This document shows positions 6,698 to 14,203 of a DNA stretch of 21,005 nucleotides, one piece after another. This stretch comes from an uncultured Bacteroidales bacterium. Its GTDB lineage: Bacteria; Bacteroidota; Bacteroidia; Bacteroidales; Paludibacteraceae. The stretch is taken from positions 1 through 21,005 of the forward strand of contig CAMHEP010000012.1 in the NCBI GenBank assembly GCA_946184195.1. The letters run 5' to 3'. A model generated the notes under the pieces. It searched no databases, was not told where the DNA came from, and saw only the letters and a list, made by a program, of their open reading frames with translations. The position numbers and the translations under genes were made by a program. The first letter of the stretch is position 1. The number at the start of each line of letters is the position of its first letter.

Positions 6698-7993
6698 ATG
6701 AAAATTAAAGGACTGAGATGGTGGATACTATCGCTGATAGTCATCGTGACCATCATCAATTATCTGGACCGCAATACGCTTGGCATCATGTGGAGCGAGA
6801 TTGTGCGCGACCTCGGGCTGATAGATGCAGAGGGACTGAGTGAGGCTGAGTTTAACAGCCGTTCAAAGGAACTCTTTGCTTATATCAACATGATTTTTAT
6901 GGTAGCCTACGGTATCTCGCAGATGGTCTCAGGCAAGATGTACGACAAGATTGGTACTCGACTGGGGTTCACCTTCTCCGCGCTAATCTGGGGTGTGAGC
7001 GATATGCTGATGGCGTTGGCAGGCGGCGTTAAGTCGATATGCGGTTTCCGCGCCGGCTTAGGATTGGGTGTAGCGGGTCCATGGCCCGGAACGGTGAAGA
7101 GTAACGCCGAGTGGTTTCCGCAGAAGGAGCGCGCGTTGGCACAGGGTCTATTCAATGCAGGAGCGTCAGTAGGAGCCATCTTAGCACCAATACTGATAGC
7201 GCTTATATGTGCCGCTTTCGGCTGGAAGATGACGTTTGTAGCTATTGGCGTGTTGGCACCGCTATGGGTGTTGCCATGGCTATGGTTAAGAAAGACCGGT
7301 CCGAAAGAGCATCCGTACATCACGGATGAGGAGAAAGAGTATATCCTTAGCGGTCAACCGGAATGCAAAGTGACCAACGACAAGGGATTGAGTTGGGGAC
7401 AACTTCTCTCGAAGCGAAAGAGTTATGCCGTCATCTTAACCCGCTTCTTTCTTGACCCGGTATGGTGGATGTTCGTGACCTGGCTGCCCATCTACTTGGG
7501 TCAGAAATACCAAATGGACCTGAAGGCATTGGCCGCTCACATGTGGATCCCGTATGTAGGAGCCGCCTTGGGTTCGATAGCAGGCGGCTGGGTAAGCAGT
7601 CACTTAGTGAGTGCCGGACGGACAGTTAATTTCGCCCGTAAGACCAGTATCGTCATCGGAGCGATGCTGACACTGCCTGCGCTCATCTATGTTGCCTTCG
7701 TGCACGAAGCGATGGTAGCGGTGCTCTGCATGGCAGTGATACTCTTTGGTTTCCAGTTCTCGATGAACAACGTACAGACTTTGGCAAGCGATATGTACAC
7801 GGGTAAGAGCGTAGGTTCACTGGCAGGACTGGGCGGTGCGGCGGCTACCTTGGGAACCATCCTGAGTATCTGCTTTATCCCGATGCTGACCGCCGGCGAT
7901 AACTGGACCCCATTCTTCATCATGGGAGCAGCCCTGGTACCTATCAGTGTGGCATGCGTATTCGTATTCGGTAAGAACATCAGTCATGAATAA
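6698..7993 (+). CDS. MFS hexuronate-type transporter (ACS family)
   Basis: The 431-residue protein has about 12 hydrophobic segments in the usual 6+6 MFS layout. It shows family features of anion:cation symporters such as ExuT: TIINYLDRNTLGIMW in helix 1, GKMYDKIGTRLGF after helix 2 (MFS motif A variant) and EWFPQKERALAQGLFNAGAS between helices 4 and 5. ExuT-like carriers import hexuronates by proton symport. Between KdgF and the reductase, the likely cargo is the unsaturated uronate or DEH released by PL17 in the periplasm (inference from context). The gap to kdgF is 35 bases. Confidence 0.87.
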   Translation: MKIKGLRWWILSLIVIVTIINYLDRNTLGIMWSEIVRDLGLIDAEGLSEAEFNSRSKELFAYINMIFMVAYGISQMVSGKMYDKIGTRLGFTFSALIWGVSDMLMALAGGVKSICGFRAGLGLGVAGPWPGTVKSNAEWFPQKERALAQGLFNAGASVGAILAPILIALICAAFGWKMTFVAIGVLAPLWVLPWLWLRKTGPKEHPYITDEEKEYILSGQPECKVTNDKGLSWGQLLSKRKSYAVILTRFFLDPVWWMFVTWLPIYLGQKYQMDLKALAAHMWIPYVGAALGSIAGGWVSSHLVSAGRTVNFARKTSIVIGAMLTLPALIYVAFVHEAMVAVLCMAVILFGFQFSMNNVQTLASDMYTGKSVGSLAGLGGAAATLGTILSICFIPMLTAGDNWTPFFIMGAALVPISVACVFVFGKNISHE

Positions 7994-8030
7994 AAGATTC
8001 AACAACTAATCATAACTAAAAAAGACAACA

Positions 8031-8786
8031 ATGAAACGCTTAGAGAACAAAGTCGCCATCGTGACAGGTGGTGCCCGCGACTTAGGTCGCGCCGTTTCGG
8101 TAAAATTAGCTTCCGAGGGAGCTAAGGTAGTAGTAAACTATTTCGACAACGAGGATGATGCCAAAGTGACTCGTGACATGATCAAAGAAGCCGGTTCAGA
8201 GTGCATCATCGTGCAAGGCGATATGACCAAGGCCGCTGATGTAAAACGCATTGTGGACGAGAGTGTAAAAGCATTCGGCAACGACATTCACGTGCTGGTG
8301 AACGTAGTAGGCGGAATCGTCGGCAGAAAGAAGATTACCGAGCAGGACGAGGCATGGTATAATTTCCTGATGGATGTTAATATGAAGAGTTGCTGGCTGT
8401 GCACCCGGGAGGTAGTGCCTCATATGCCCAAGGGTTCGTCGATTATCAACTTCTCGTCGTTGGCAGCCCGTGACGGCGGAGGTCCGGGTGCTTCGATGTA
8501 CGCTACGGCAAAGGGTGCAGTGGCTGTTTTCACCCGCTCGATGGCCAAGGAATTAGGTCCTGACGGAATCCGCGTGAACGCATTGGCTCCCGGTACGATT
8601 GCCACGTCCTTCCATGACCGTTTCAACACTCCGGAGAACCGCGAACGCATGAAAGGTATTTACCCATTGCGTCGTGAGGGAGATGCAGGCGATGTAGCTG
8701 ACCTGGTATGCTTCCTTGCATGCGACGAGAGTGACTATATCACCGGCACGAACATAGATATAAACGGCGGTATCTTCTTCTCTTAA
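8031..8786 (+). CDS. SDR oxidoreductase, probable DEH reductase making 2-keto-3-deoxygluconate
   Basis: The 251-residue classical short-chain dehydrogenase has the N-terminal cofactor motif TGGARDLG (residues 12-19), NVVGG in place of NNAG (91-95), Ser143, and Tyr157-x3-Lys161 (MYATAK). In alginate operons such SDRs reduce DEH to 2-keto-3-deoxygluconate with NAD(P)H. The glycine motif is off-consensus: Asp17 stands where TGxxxGxG has its second-to-last Gly. FabG-like 3-ketoacyl reduction would be the alternative from sequence alone; the operon position decides for DEH. Last gene of the + operon, 37 bases after the transporter, and converging on the opposite operon. Confidence 0.83.
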   Translation: MKRLENKVAIVTGGARDLGRAVSVKLASEGAKVVVNYFDNEDDAKVTRDMIKEAGSECIIVQGDMTKAADVKRIVDESVKAFGNDIHVLVNVVGGIVGRKKITEQDEAWYNFLMDVNMKSCWLCTREVVPHMPKGSSIINFSSLAARDGGGPGASMYATAKGAVAVFTRSMAKELGPDGIRVNALAPGTIATSFHDRFNTPENRERMKGIYPLRREGDAGDVADLVCFLACDESDYITGTNIDINGGIFFS

Positions 8787-8820
8787 TCAGATACCGCCAC
8801 TAAGGCAAGGACTACCTTAG
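8766..8820. terminator. Bidirectional hairpins between the convergent operons
   Basis: Two hairpins stand at the junction. The first is a perfect 10-bp stem (GGCGGTATCT at 8766-8775 with AGATACCGCC at 8789-8798) that spans the SDR stop codon. The second is a 6-bp stem (CTAAGG at 8800-8805 with CCTTAG at 8815-8820) that ends 4 bases before the stop codon of the - strand operon. Neither has a good T-tract, so bidirectional termination or transcript-end protection is inferred from position. Confidence 0.55.
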
Positions 8821-8824
8821 AAAA

Positions 8825-10057
8825 TCAATAGATGAGGTAGTAATAATGAGACTGTTTCGCTTTGTTATAGAGGCGAAACAGTTGTTTATAGTCGCTCTCG
8901 GGATAGATGTCGGCAGCGCGATAGAGTATCCAGCAAAAGTTCTGTTGCTCCTTGGACCAATCGCTTATCTGCTCGTATGGCCAGGCAGTGACGGGTTTGC
9001 CGAGGTAGGGCTTGAGAAAATCAATGGATGTACGAAGGGACGGTGTACGAATTACCATGGATGAAGAATGTGCATTCCGGAGAATGTCCTCCATATCAAG
9101 AAAATGCTTGATATTATAACAACTATAGCCGAAAGCACGTGTCCGTGTGAGTTCGTGCGGCTGACGTCCATCATGTAAGACCTGTTTTTCGAGTCGCTGA
9201 GTACAGAAAGAGTTGCTATAGGTATTCCATACACTATCATTGCCCGTGAAGCGGGCGTAGACAGCCACTTGAATATGGTAGGCGGTACCGTGGTTGTTCT
9301 CTGCCGCGTCTTCCTTAATCCCCTGTGGTGAGGTGAGCATCCATTGGAGGTATTGAGTGAACCATTGGCGAATAGCATGGATATCCTTGGCTTTGGCGTA
9401 GCGTGAAGCGGAGAGGATGTCGACCGCATCGGGGACGATGAGGAATGAATAGCCATCCAGTAGTCCACTGTTACTCCCTTGGTTGTTGTTATGTCCGAGC
9501 CGAACCTGACTATACGCCATATTGGGGTTCATGTGTGTCTTCTTATTGATAAACCACGTGCGGAGCACGTCCCAAGCAGCAGCGGCGTACTTATCATCTT
9601 CCGTGTAAAAATATGCCAGTGTGAAGGTACGCAGTGCCTTCTCGAAAGCATCGAGGTTAGGTCTATCGAGTCCCTCAATCTCAGGATTGACTTGTCCGTC
9701 TCGTCTGACGTAGGGCAGATGGTCGGGAGTATCGGGATTGGGCCACCAGTAGCGCGCCATGGAATAGTAGTCGTGCTTATCGCCGGACGGCGGCAAGGTA
9801 CGCTTGTTAACGACGGAGGGTGCGGGTGAACCGAGTCGTTTGTCGGCATCGCGCACGATGGCAGCGACTGCTGCGGTGACAGTATCGGAGGGGTGGTCAC
9901 GGTGCAGGAGCATCCTTTCACGATTCCAGACGTAGGAGTTGTGAAGCCTCTCCCCCGCCCCCTCTCTCGTAGAGAAGGAAGGTGTGAGTGGCGAAGAGTT
10001 AGCGGAGAGTGGTGCAAACAGGAGAACCACAAGCATTGTTAAAAGAGAGTGTCTCAT
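8825..10057 (-). CDS. Alginate_lyase-family (PF05426) polysaccharide lyase, PL5/PL38 type
   Basis: The 410-residue protein starts with a signal peptide (to about residue 20). It is an alpha-helical toroid lyase with the family hallmarks GDKHDYYSMARYWWPNP (92-108), a GHNNNQGSNSG loop (188-198), ENNHGTAYHIQ with Asn255/His256, and a GRQPHELTRTRAFGYSCYN segment with the likely catalytic Tyr311 and Arg side chains. The fold cleaves mannuronate-type alginate or related polyuronates by beta-elimination. Gut Bacteroides homologues of this type have been placed in PL38; I favour that over PL5 but cannot prove it here. It overlaps the upstream gene by 4 nt (ATGA), last in its operon. Residues 21-39 appear to come from a short G/C-rich palindromic insert. 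Confidence 0.82.
   Translation of the reverse strand: MRHSLLTMLVVLLFAPLSANSSPLTPSFSTREGAGERLHNSYVWNRERMLLHRDHPSDTVTAAVAAIVRDADKRLGSPAPSVVNKRTLPPSGDKHDYYSMARYWWPNPDTPDHLPYVRRDGQVNPEIEGLDRPNLDAFEKALRTFTLAYFYTEDDKYAAAAWDVLRTWFINKKTHMNPNMAYSQVRLGHNNNQGSNSGLLDGYSFLIVPDAVDILSASRYAKAKDIHAIRQWFTQYLQWMLTSPQGIKEDAAENNHGTAYHIQVAVYARFTGNDSVWNTYSNSFCTQRLEKQVLHDGRQPHELTRTRAFGYSCYNIKHFLDMEDILRNAHSSSMVIRTPSLRTSIDFLKPYLGKPVTAWPYEQISDWSKEQQNFCWILYRAADIYPESDYKQLFRLYNKAKQSHYYYLIY
9944..9989 (-). repeat. G/C-rich imperfect palindrome at the signal-peptide junction of the PF05426 lyase
   Basis: On the - strand the element reads CTCACACCTTCC, TTCTCT-ACG-AGAGA, then GGGGGCGGGGGAGAGGC, a stem around an ACG loop. It is translated in frame as PLTPSFSTREGAGERL, low-complexity text between the signal peptide and the enzyme. 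The pattern resembles the interspersed palindromes of many Bacteroidales genomes that yield peptides such as REGAGERL. Confidence 0.5.
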
Positions 10058-11895
10058 AAGGCAAATCGGCAGGTGTAGTTAGATTGATCATCGTGACATG
10101 TGACAATAACTATGCCACTGATTGTATCGGGAAGGATGAGCGAAGAAATAGCGGAAAGATGGTGTACCTCGTAGAGTAGTCGTCCATCGGGGTTATAGAT
10201 AGCGAGAGTCGCGATGGGACGATGAATACATAGGGTATGTTTACCGAGATAAGAGAGCGGTATGAGGTCCGGATGTGCATCATCCTCCCCCGATGGTGTA
10301 GAGGCACTATGCCGCGCCTGCCACTGTGCCCGATAGAGCGAAGCAGGAGACAATCCTTGACGGTTTTGTCCCTCGACATATCCAAGGGTGAAAGAGGATG
10401 CGGAAACGGGTGTGCCTGTAATCTTCTTAGCCTGACATCCGATGGCATAGTTTTGTGAAGTAGGTGGTTTCTGAAGTCCGATAGTTCCGTAAGTAGCGTC
10501 CACATCGCAGTTCCAAAGTACAGACTGCACGGCAGCCCATCCATGTCCTGTTCCCATTGCCACACGATTATATAGTCCGAGGGTGAAAGGACGTATCATA
10601 TTAACCTCGCGGTGATTATCATAGAGCATGCCTTGAGTCCAAGCTCGGTGTCCTTCGTTGACCGAGTTGATAGCATCGGAAGTACAGTAGAGGAATACAT
10701 TTCCGGAGGTAGACGATGTGCCGTTGGACATGAAATGATGTCGTCCGCCGCGGGCATAGCAGGAGTCGAAGAGGAGTAGTTGAGAATAGAGGTATGTGTT
10801 AAAATTATACATCCTCTCTCCTGTGGTGATACCGACGGGGTCAACGGCATTGCACCTAAGGAAAGTAGAACGTCGGCATGCCTCCGTGACGAGTCCGGCT
10901 TGTCCGAAGCCGGAGAAGGAGCAGTCGACCGCCCACACATTCTCGCAAGAACGGAAGCGAAGTGCATTCCACGCATGATTCTCGTCCTCTCCGCCATTAC
11001 TATCGATGACGATGGAGAGGTTCTCGACGCCGCTATTCGTAATCGTGCCACTCATATCAGGGACATATACATAACTCTGCGATAGGGTTCGGTTGAGGGT
11101 ATAGAAGACGGGTGCATCGAGGGTGAGGGTGTTTCCGTTGATAGCGTTGATATAGCGATGGTAGACGATGGGGTAACTATTCACCGTCCATCGTTCGTCG
11201 TCCGCAGAAGGGTCGGAAGGGTCCGGATAGGGCACACCTCCATAGTTGACGGCAGCGAGCCATGCCGCGGTGCAAGGGTGATAGATAATGAGGGGTTGTC
11301 CGACAGAGAAGGCAGACGCATTCGAGACAGTGATGGTGGTGTCTCCAGGGCGTACTATTTGCGTGACGATATTCTGCTTGGTACCACTGACGACAGTAGC
11401 TCCCCAAATACGTTTACTACTACCGACGACAAGCACATCACGCTGATGGGGTGTATCGCCTGTGGCCCTCAGGATAGTGTTTGCACCTTCGCCACGCAGC
11501 ACGACACCGCTATAGGGGACAGATAATGTACCTGCAATGGTATAGGTACCTGCTTGGAGCAAAAGCGCTCCTCGTATTCCGTTCACCAAAGGTCGTTGCC
11601 CCACCGCATCAATCGCAGCCTGAATACGAGCCGTGTTATCACCACTGACAGGTGTCAATATGCTGACCGTCGGCACTTCGGGCAAGTCAGCATCCCCACC
11701 CTGATAGCCGGCATGCGAAAAGTCCGGCAGCACAAATCCATCCGCATCAGCGTGATAAACAAGCGTCTTTCCTTGCTCAGTGAGTAAGGAGGAGTTCCAA
11801 GCGCCAAGGAGTTCCCTTCTGCCCTCCCCCCATAGGTGAGGGGAATAAGGACCAAGGACGAAGGAGGCTATGCAGAGGATGAGAAGTCGTTTCAT
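10054..11895 (-). CDS. Right-handed parallel beta-helix protein, pectate-lyase superfamily, specificity unknown
   Basis: The 613-residue secreted protein has a signal peptide (MKRLLILCIASFVLG). Residues ~75-130 match the opening of pectate_lyase_3-type helices (GDNTARIQAAIDAV, then GALLLQAGTYTIAGTL and GVVLRGEG). Residues ~270-510 carry the beta-helix rungs with conserved-looking segments GGRHHFMSNGTSS, NEGHRAWTQGMLYDN and MGTGHGWAAVQSVLWNCD. The last ~65 residues (LAIYNPDGRLLYEV, then SGIVIVTCHDD) resemble a T9SS type A sorting domain. I do not recognise a CAZy family and see no PL6-style Lys/Arg pair. A lyase or other alginate-modifying enzyme is inferred from its place between a PL6 and the PF05426 lyase. 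It overlaps the upstream gene by 1 nt (TGATG) and the downstream one by 4. Confidence 0.75.
   Translation of the reverse strand: MKRLLILCIASFVLGPYSPHLWGEGRRELLGAWNSSLLTEQGKTLVYHADADGFVLPDFSHAGYQGGDADLPEVPTVSILTPVSGDNTARIQAAIDAVGQRPLVNGIRGALLLQAGTYTIAGTLSVPYSGVVLRGEGANTILRATGDTPHQRDVLVVGSSKRIWGATVVSGTKQNIVTQIVRPGDTTITVSNASAFSVGQPLIIYHPCTAAWLAAVNYGGVPYPDPSDPSADDERWTVNSYPIVYHRYINAINGNTLTLDAPVFYTLNRTLSQSYVYVPDMSGTITNSGVENLSIVIDSNGGEDENHAWNALRFRSCENVWAVDCSFSGFGQAGLVTEACRRSTFLRCNAVDPVGITTGERMYNFNTYLYSQLLLFDSCYARGGRHHFMSNGTSSTSGNVFLYCTSDAINSVNEGHRAWTQGMLYDNHREVNMIRPFTLGLYNRVAMGTGHGWAAVQSVLWNCDVDATYGTIGLQKPPTSQNYAIGCQAKKITGTPVSASSFTLGYVEGQNRQGLSPASLYRAQWQARHSASTPSGEDDAHPDLIPLSYLGKHTLCIHRPIATLAIYNPDGRLLYEVHHLSAISSLILPDTISGIVIVTCHDDQSNYTCRFAL
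11809..11845 (-). repeat. G/C-rich imperfect palindrome at the signal-peptide junction of the beta-helix gene
   Basis: On the - strand the core is CCCTCACC-TATG-GGGGGAGGG, a stem with one mismatch around a TATG loop. It is translated in frame as SPHLWGEGRREL directly after the signal peptide. The same kind of element sits at the same structural position in the next gene (9944-9989), suggesting two insertions of one repeat family. Confidence 0.45.
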
Positions 11896-14201
11896 CAGGG
11901 AAGAATGCCGATAGGTTTACCGTCTGTACCAAGCATCGTTGTGGAGGACTGAAGCGAATATGTCTTCTTCTGAAATTTCGGTTTTCCGTTATACATATCC
12001 GTTGCCGTAGCCCCTGCCTGTGCACCGATACGTCCGGTGAGATAGGTGAGGCACCGCTCCGCATGCTGGTTGTGTCCACTAAGCCGAATAGCCCATTTAG
12101 CAGAAGAGTTGAGGAAGATGGTATTTGTCAGAATCACATGGTTAATACCCTTCTGCCGTAGTATAGTCTGGTCCTCCCGATCATTGACTTCGTCAAAGAC
12201 ACAGTGGTCCACATAGAGCGTTCCACCAGAGGTGGACTCATCAATGCCCAACCGGTTGTAATCAATAGCCCACTGGGTGATAGATAGGAAAAGTGTATTA
12301 TAGAACGAGACATATTCGGCATTATAGAGTCCCTTCTCCTCTTTTTCCTCAGCGAGAGCAAATCCCCGGAAAGAGTGGTGCAAAGTAGAGTTACGGACGA
12401 TGATAGAATCGGCAAAGGTATTCTTGTAGGACTTGAAGACAGCACCCCCATCCGTGATATTAAATCCACTGATGTCACAGTGGTCAAGGACAAGCATATA
12501 GTTATTAGCAGTCTCCTTATTGGCAGTAAAGCAATATTTAGCCACGGGATTGCCCTTTGCGTCATCGCCGCGGAGGGTGAGTCCGCGCATCTCCAGACGG
12601 GCATGTCCTCCTATTTCGAATCCGATGATTGTGTTTGACTCGCCACCGATACGAAGCAAAGGTTTAGCGTTGTCTGCTGCTCGAATGATGAGATGGTCAG
12701 ATATCTTAGCCTTCTTGGTGAGCAGGTACTCACCGTCCGCTATGGTGATGACATCCCCACCCTGCGCTTTACGAAGAGCTTTCATCAAGTCATCTGAAGT
12801 TGCGACTTCCCAGTTTTTCGGCTTACGAGGTGCCGACGCGTTTTCGGAGATGGGAGTATACCATGCAGGACCACAGTTGGACTTATCGGCGAGGACATAA
12901 TCATCCTTAGCGAGAATCTCCATTGCCCCAAAACCCTCTACGTCGGGCACCATCATATCATGCCAGAAAGAGGTTTTGACATCCTGAGCGGCAGAAGTAG
13001 GATCAAAGCCGTTCATTCCGAAGAGAACATTATGAAGGAAACTTATGTCGTAGTCGGTATCGTGCGCCACAACGAGGTCGGCAGCCGTCGGGCAATAGAC
13101 CATATTATCCCGTATGACGGTACGTTCGGGTTTGGCATCGCGATCGCGACTGCCCTTCCCCATACAGAGTTCGAAAGGCACTGCACAACTGACAAACGTA
13201 TTCTTCTCAATACGTGCGTCCTTAACCTGATGGTAGCCATTTAGTACCGTATTAGGTATACCATTCATGATACATAGTGCTGCGCGGAACTCCTTACCGG
13301 CACATTTATAAAAGAGGTTATGATGGACATATTGTCCCTCATTGACGATACGCACACCGCCGGTATGCTTCTTACCGTTACCGATGAAGACATTGCCATA
13401 CACCTCATTGCGATCGCCGTGACGCAGTACAAGCGAACCTTCGCATTCGAGGAACGTGTTATTACGAATCACATTCTCGCAACTCTTAACCGACACAATC
13501 TCCACCTCACCATTGCAGTGTTCAAAGAGGTTATGCTCCACCGTAGTCCAACTATTATGTTTGGATACATGACTGGTACCGATACGTATTGTCTCACCGC
13601 CGTTGGCACCGAGAGGCTTACGTGTACCGAAATAGTTGTACCGGATAATGTGGTGATTCTCCCAACTGGCGCTATCGTTGGGCCAAACGATGAAGGTCGT
13701 TCCCTGATTCGATTTGCCTCCGAAATAACAATACTCGACGATATTATCCTTGCCCCACATACTCATCCAATCACTTTGCTCTGCCTTATCCTGCGGGTTG
13801 TAGTGGTCGATGACGCAGTGGCTGACCACACTATGGTTCGCATAGTCTTCCTTAGAGGTACGCATTTCGATGACATGACGTACTCCCTGACCGCCGTTGA
13901 CAAACACCAGTCCCGATACGTGCACATAATCGCCGGAAAAACGAAAAGAAGAAGCCCCCTGTAAGAGAGTCTTACCCATCTGTTCAACCGTGATAGTGAT
14001 AGGACGATCGGCTGTTCCCTCAGCTCGTTTGACGACCAAGGCCGCATCCGTCCATATGCCTGCAGTCATAACCAGTGAATCACCTGCCTGAAGGCGCTTA
14101 GCAGTCTGATTGAATGTCTCGGCATCGCTCACCGAATAGGTCGCTGCCGACATAGCAAGAGCTCCCACAACAAGAGCACATAGGGAAAGAATCTTTTTCA
14201 T
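11895..14201 (-). CDS. PL6 alginate lyase, long two-domain form
   Basis: The 768-residue product has a signal peptide (to about residue 20), a first beta-helix (~21-450) and a second beta-helix domain (~467-768, beginning DDLMKALRKAQGGDVITIAD). PL6 catalytic text is in the first helix: NLFEHCNGEVEIVSVKS with Lys239, and EGSLVLRHG with Arg260. The 21-residue spacing equals the Lys/Arg pair I recall in AlyGC; acidic residues Glu232 and Glu234 fit its calcium site. PL6 enzymes cleave alginate by beta-elimination, and two-domain forms are often exolytic on guluronate-rich substrate. No lipobox, so periplasmic or exported. Two bases separate it from the upstream PL6, and its TGA overlaps the next ATG. 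Confidence 0.92.
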   Translation of the reverse strand: MKKILSLCALVVGALAMSAATYSVSDAETFNQTAKRLQAGDSLVMTAGIWTDAALVVKRAEGTADRPITITVEQMGKTLLQGASSFRFSGDYVHVSGLVFVNGGQGVRHVIEMRTSKEDYANHSVVSHCVIDHYNPQDKAEQSDWMSMWGKDNIVEYCYFGGKSNQGTTFIVWPNDSASWENHHIIRYNYFGTRKPLGANGGETIRIGTSHVSKHNSWTTVEHNLFEHCNGEVEIVSVKSCENVIRNNTFLECEGSLVLRHGDRNEVYGNVFIGNGKKHTGGVRIVNEGQYVHHNLFYKCAGKEFRAALCIMNGIPNTVLNGYHQVKDARIEKNTFVSCAVPFELCMGKGSRDRDAKPERTVIRDNMVYCPTAADLVVAHDTDYDISFLHNVLFGMNGFDPTSAAQDVKTSFWHDMMVPDVEGFGAMEILAKDDYVLADKSNCGPAWYTPISENASAPRKPKNWEVATSDDLMKALRKAQGGDVITIADGEYLLTKKAKISDHLIIRAADNAKPLLRIGGESNTIIGFEIGGHARLEMRGLTLRGDDAKGNPVAKYCFTANKETANNYMLVLDHCDISGFNITDGGAVFKSYKNTFADSIIVRNSTLHHSFRGFALAEEKEEKGLYNAEYVSFYNTLFLSITQWAIDYNRLGIDESTSGGTLYVDHCVFDEVNDREDQTILRQKGINHVILTNTIFLNSSAKWAIRLSGHNQHAERCLTYLTGRIGAQAGATATDMYNGKPKFQKKTYSLQSSTTMLGTDGKPIGILP

Positions 14202-14203
14202 CG

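Noticed and set aside
8825..10057. PL7 or PL18 alginate lyase
   Set aside because: Those are beta-jelly-roll enzymes; this protein shows the alpha-helical PF05426 motifs.
10054..11895. Third PL6 enzyme
   Set aside because: It is a beta-helix, but the VSVKS and LRxG catalytic pair of the two true PL6 proteins is missing.
13320..13964. 214-residue + strand ORF opposite the long PL6
   Set aside because: The PL6 catalytic motifs are on the - strand; the + frame has no family features.
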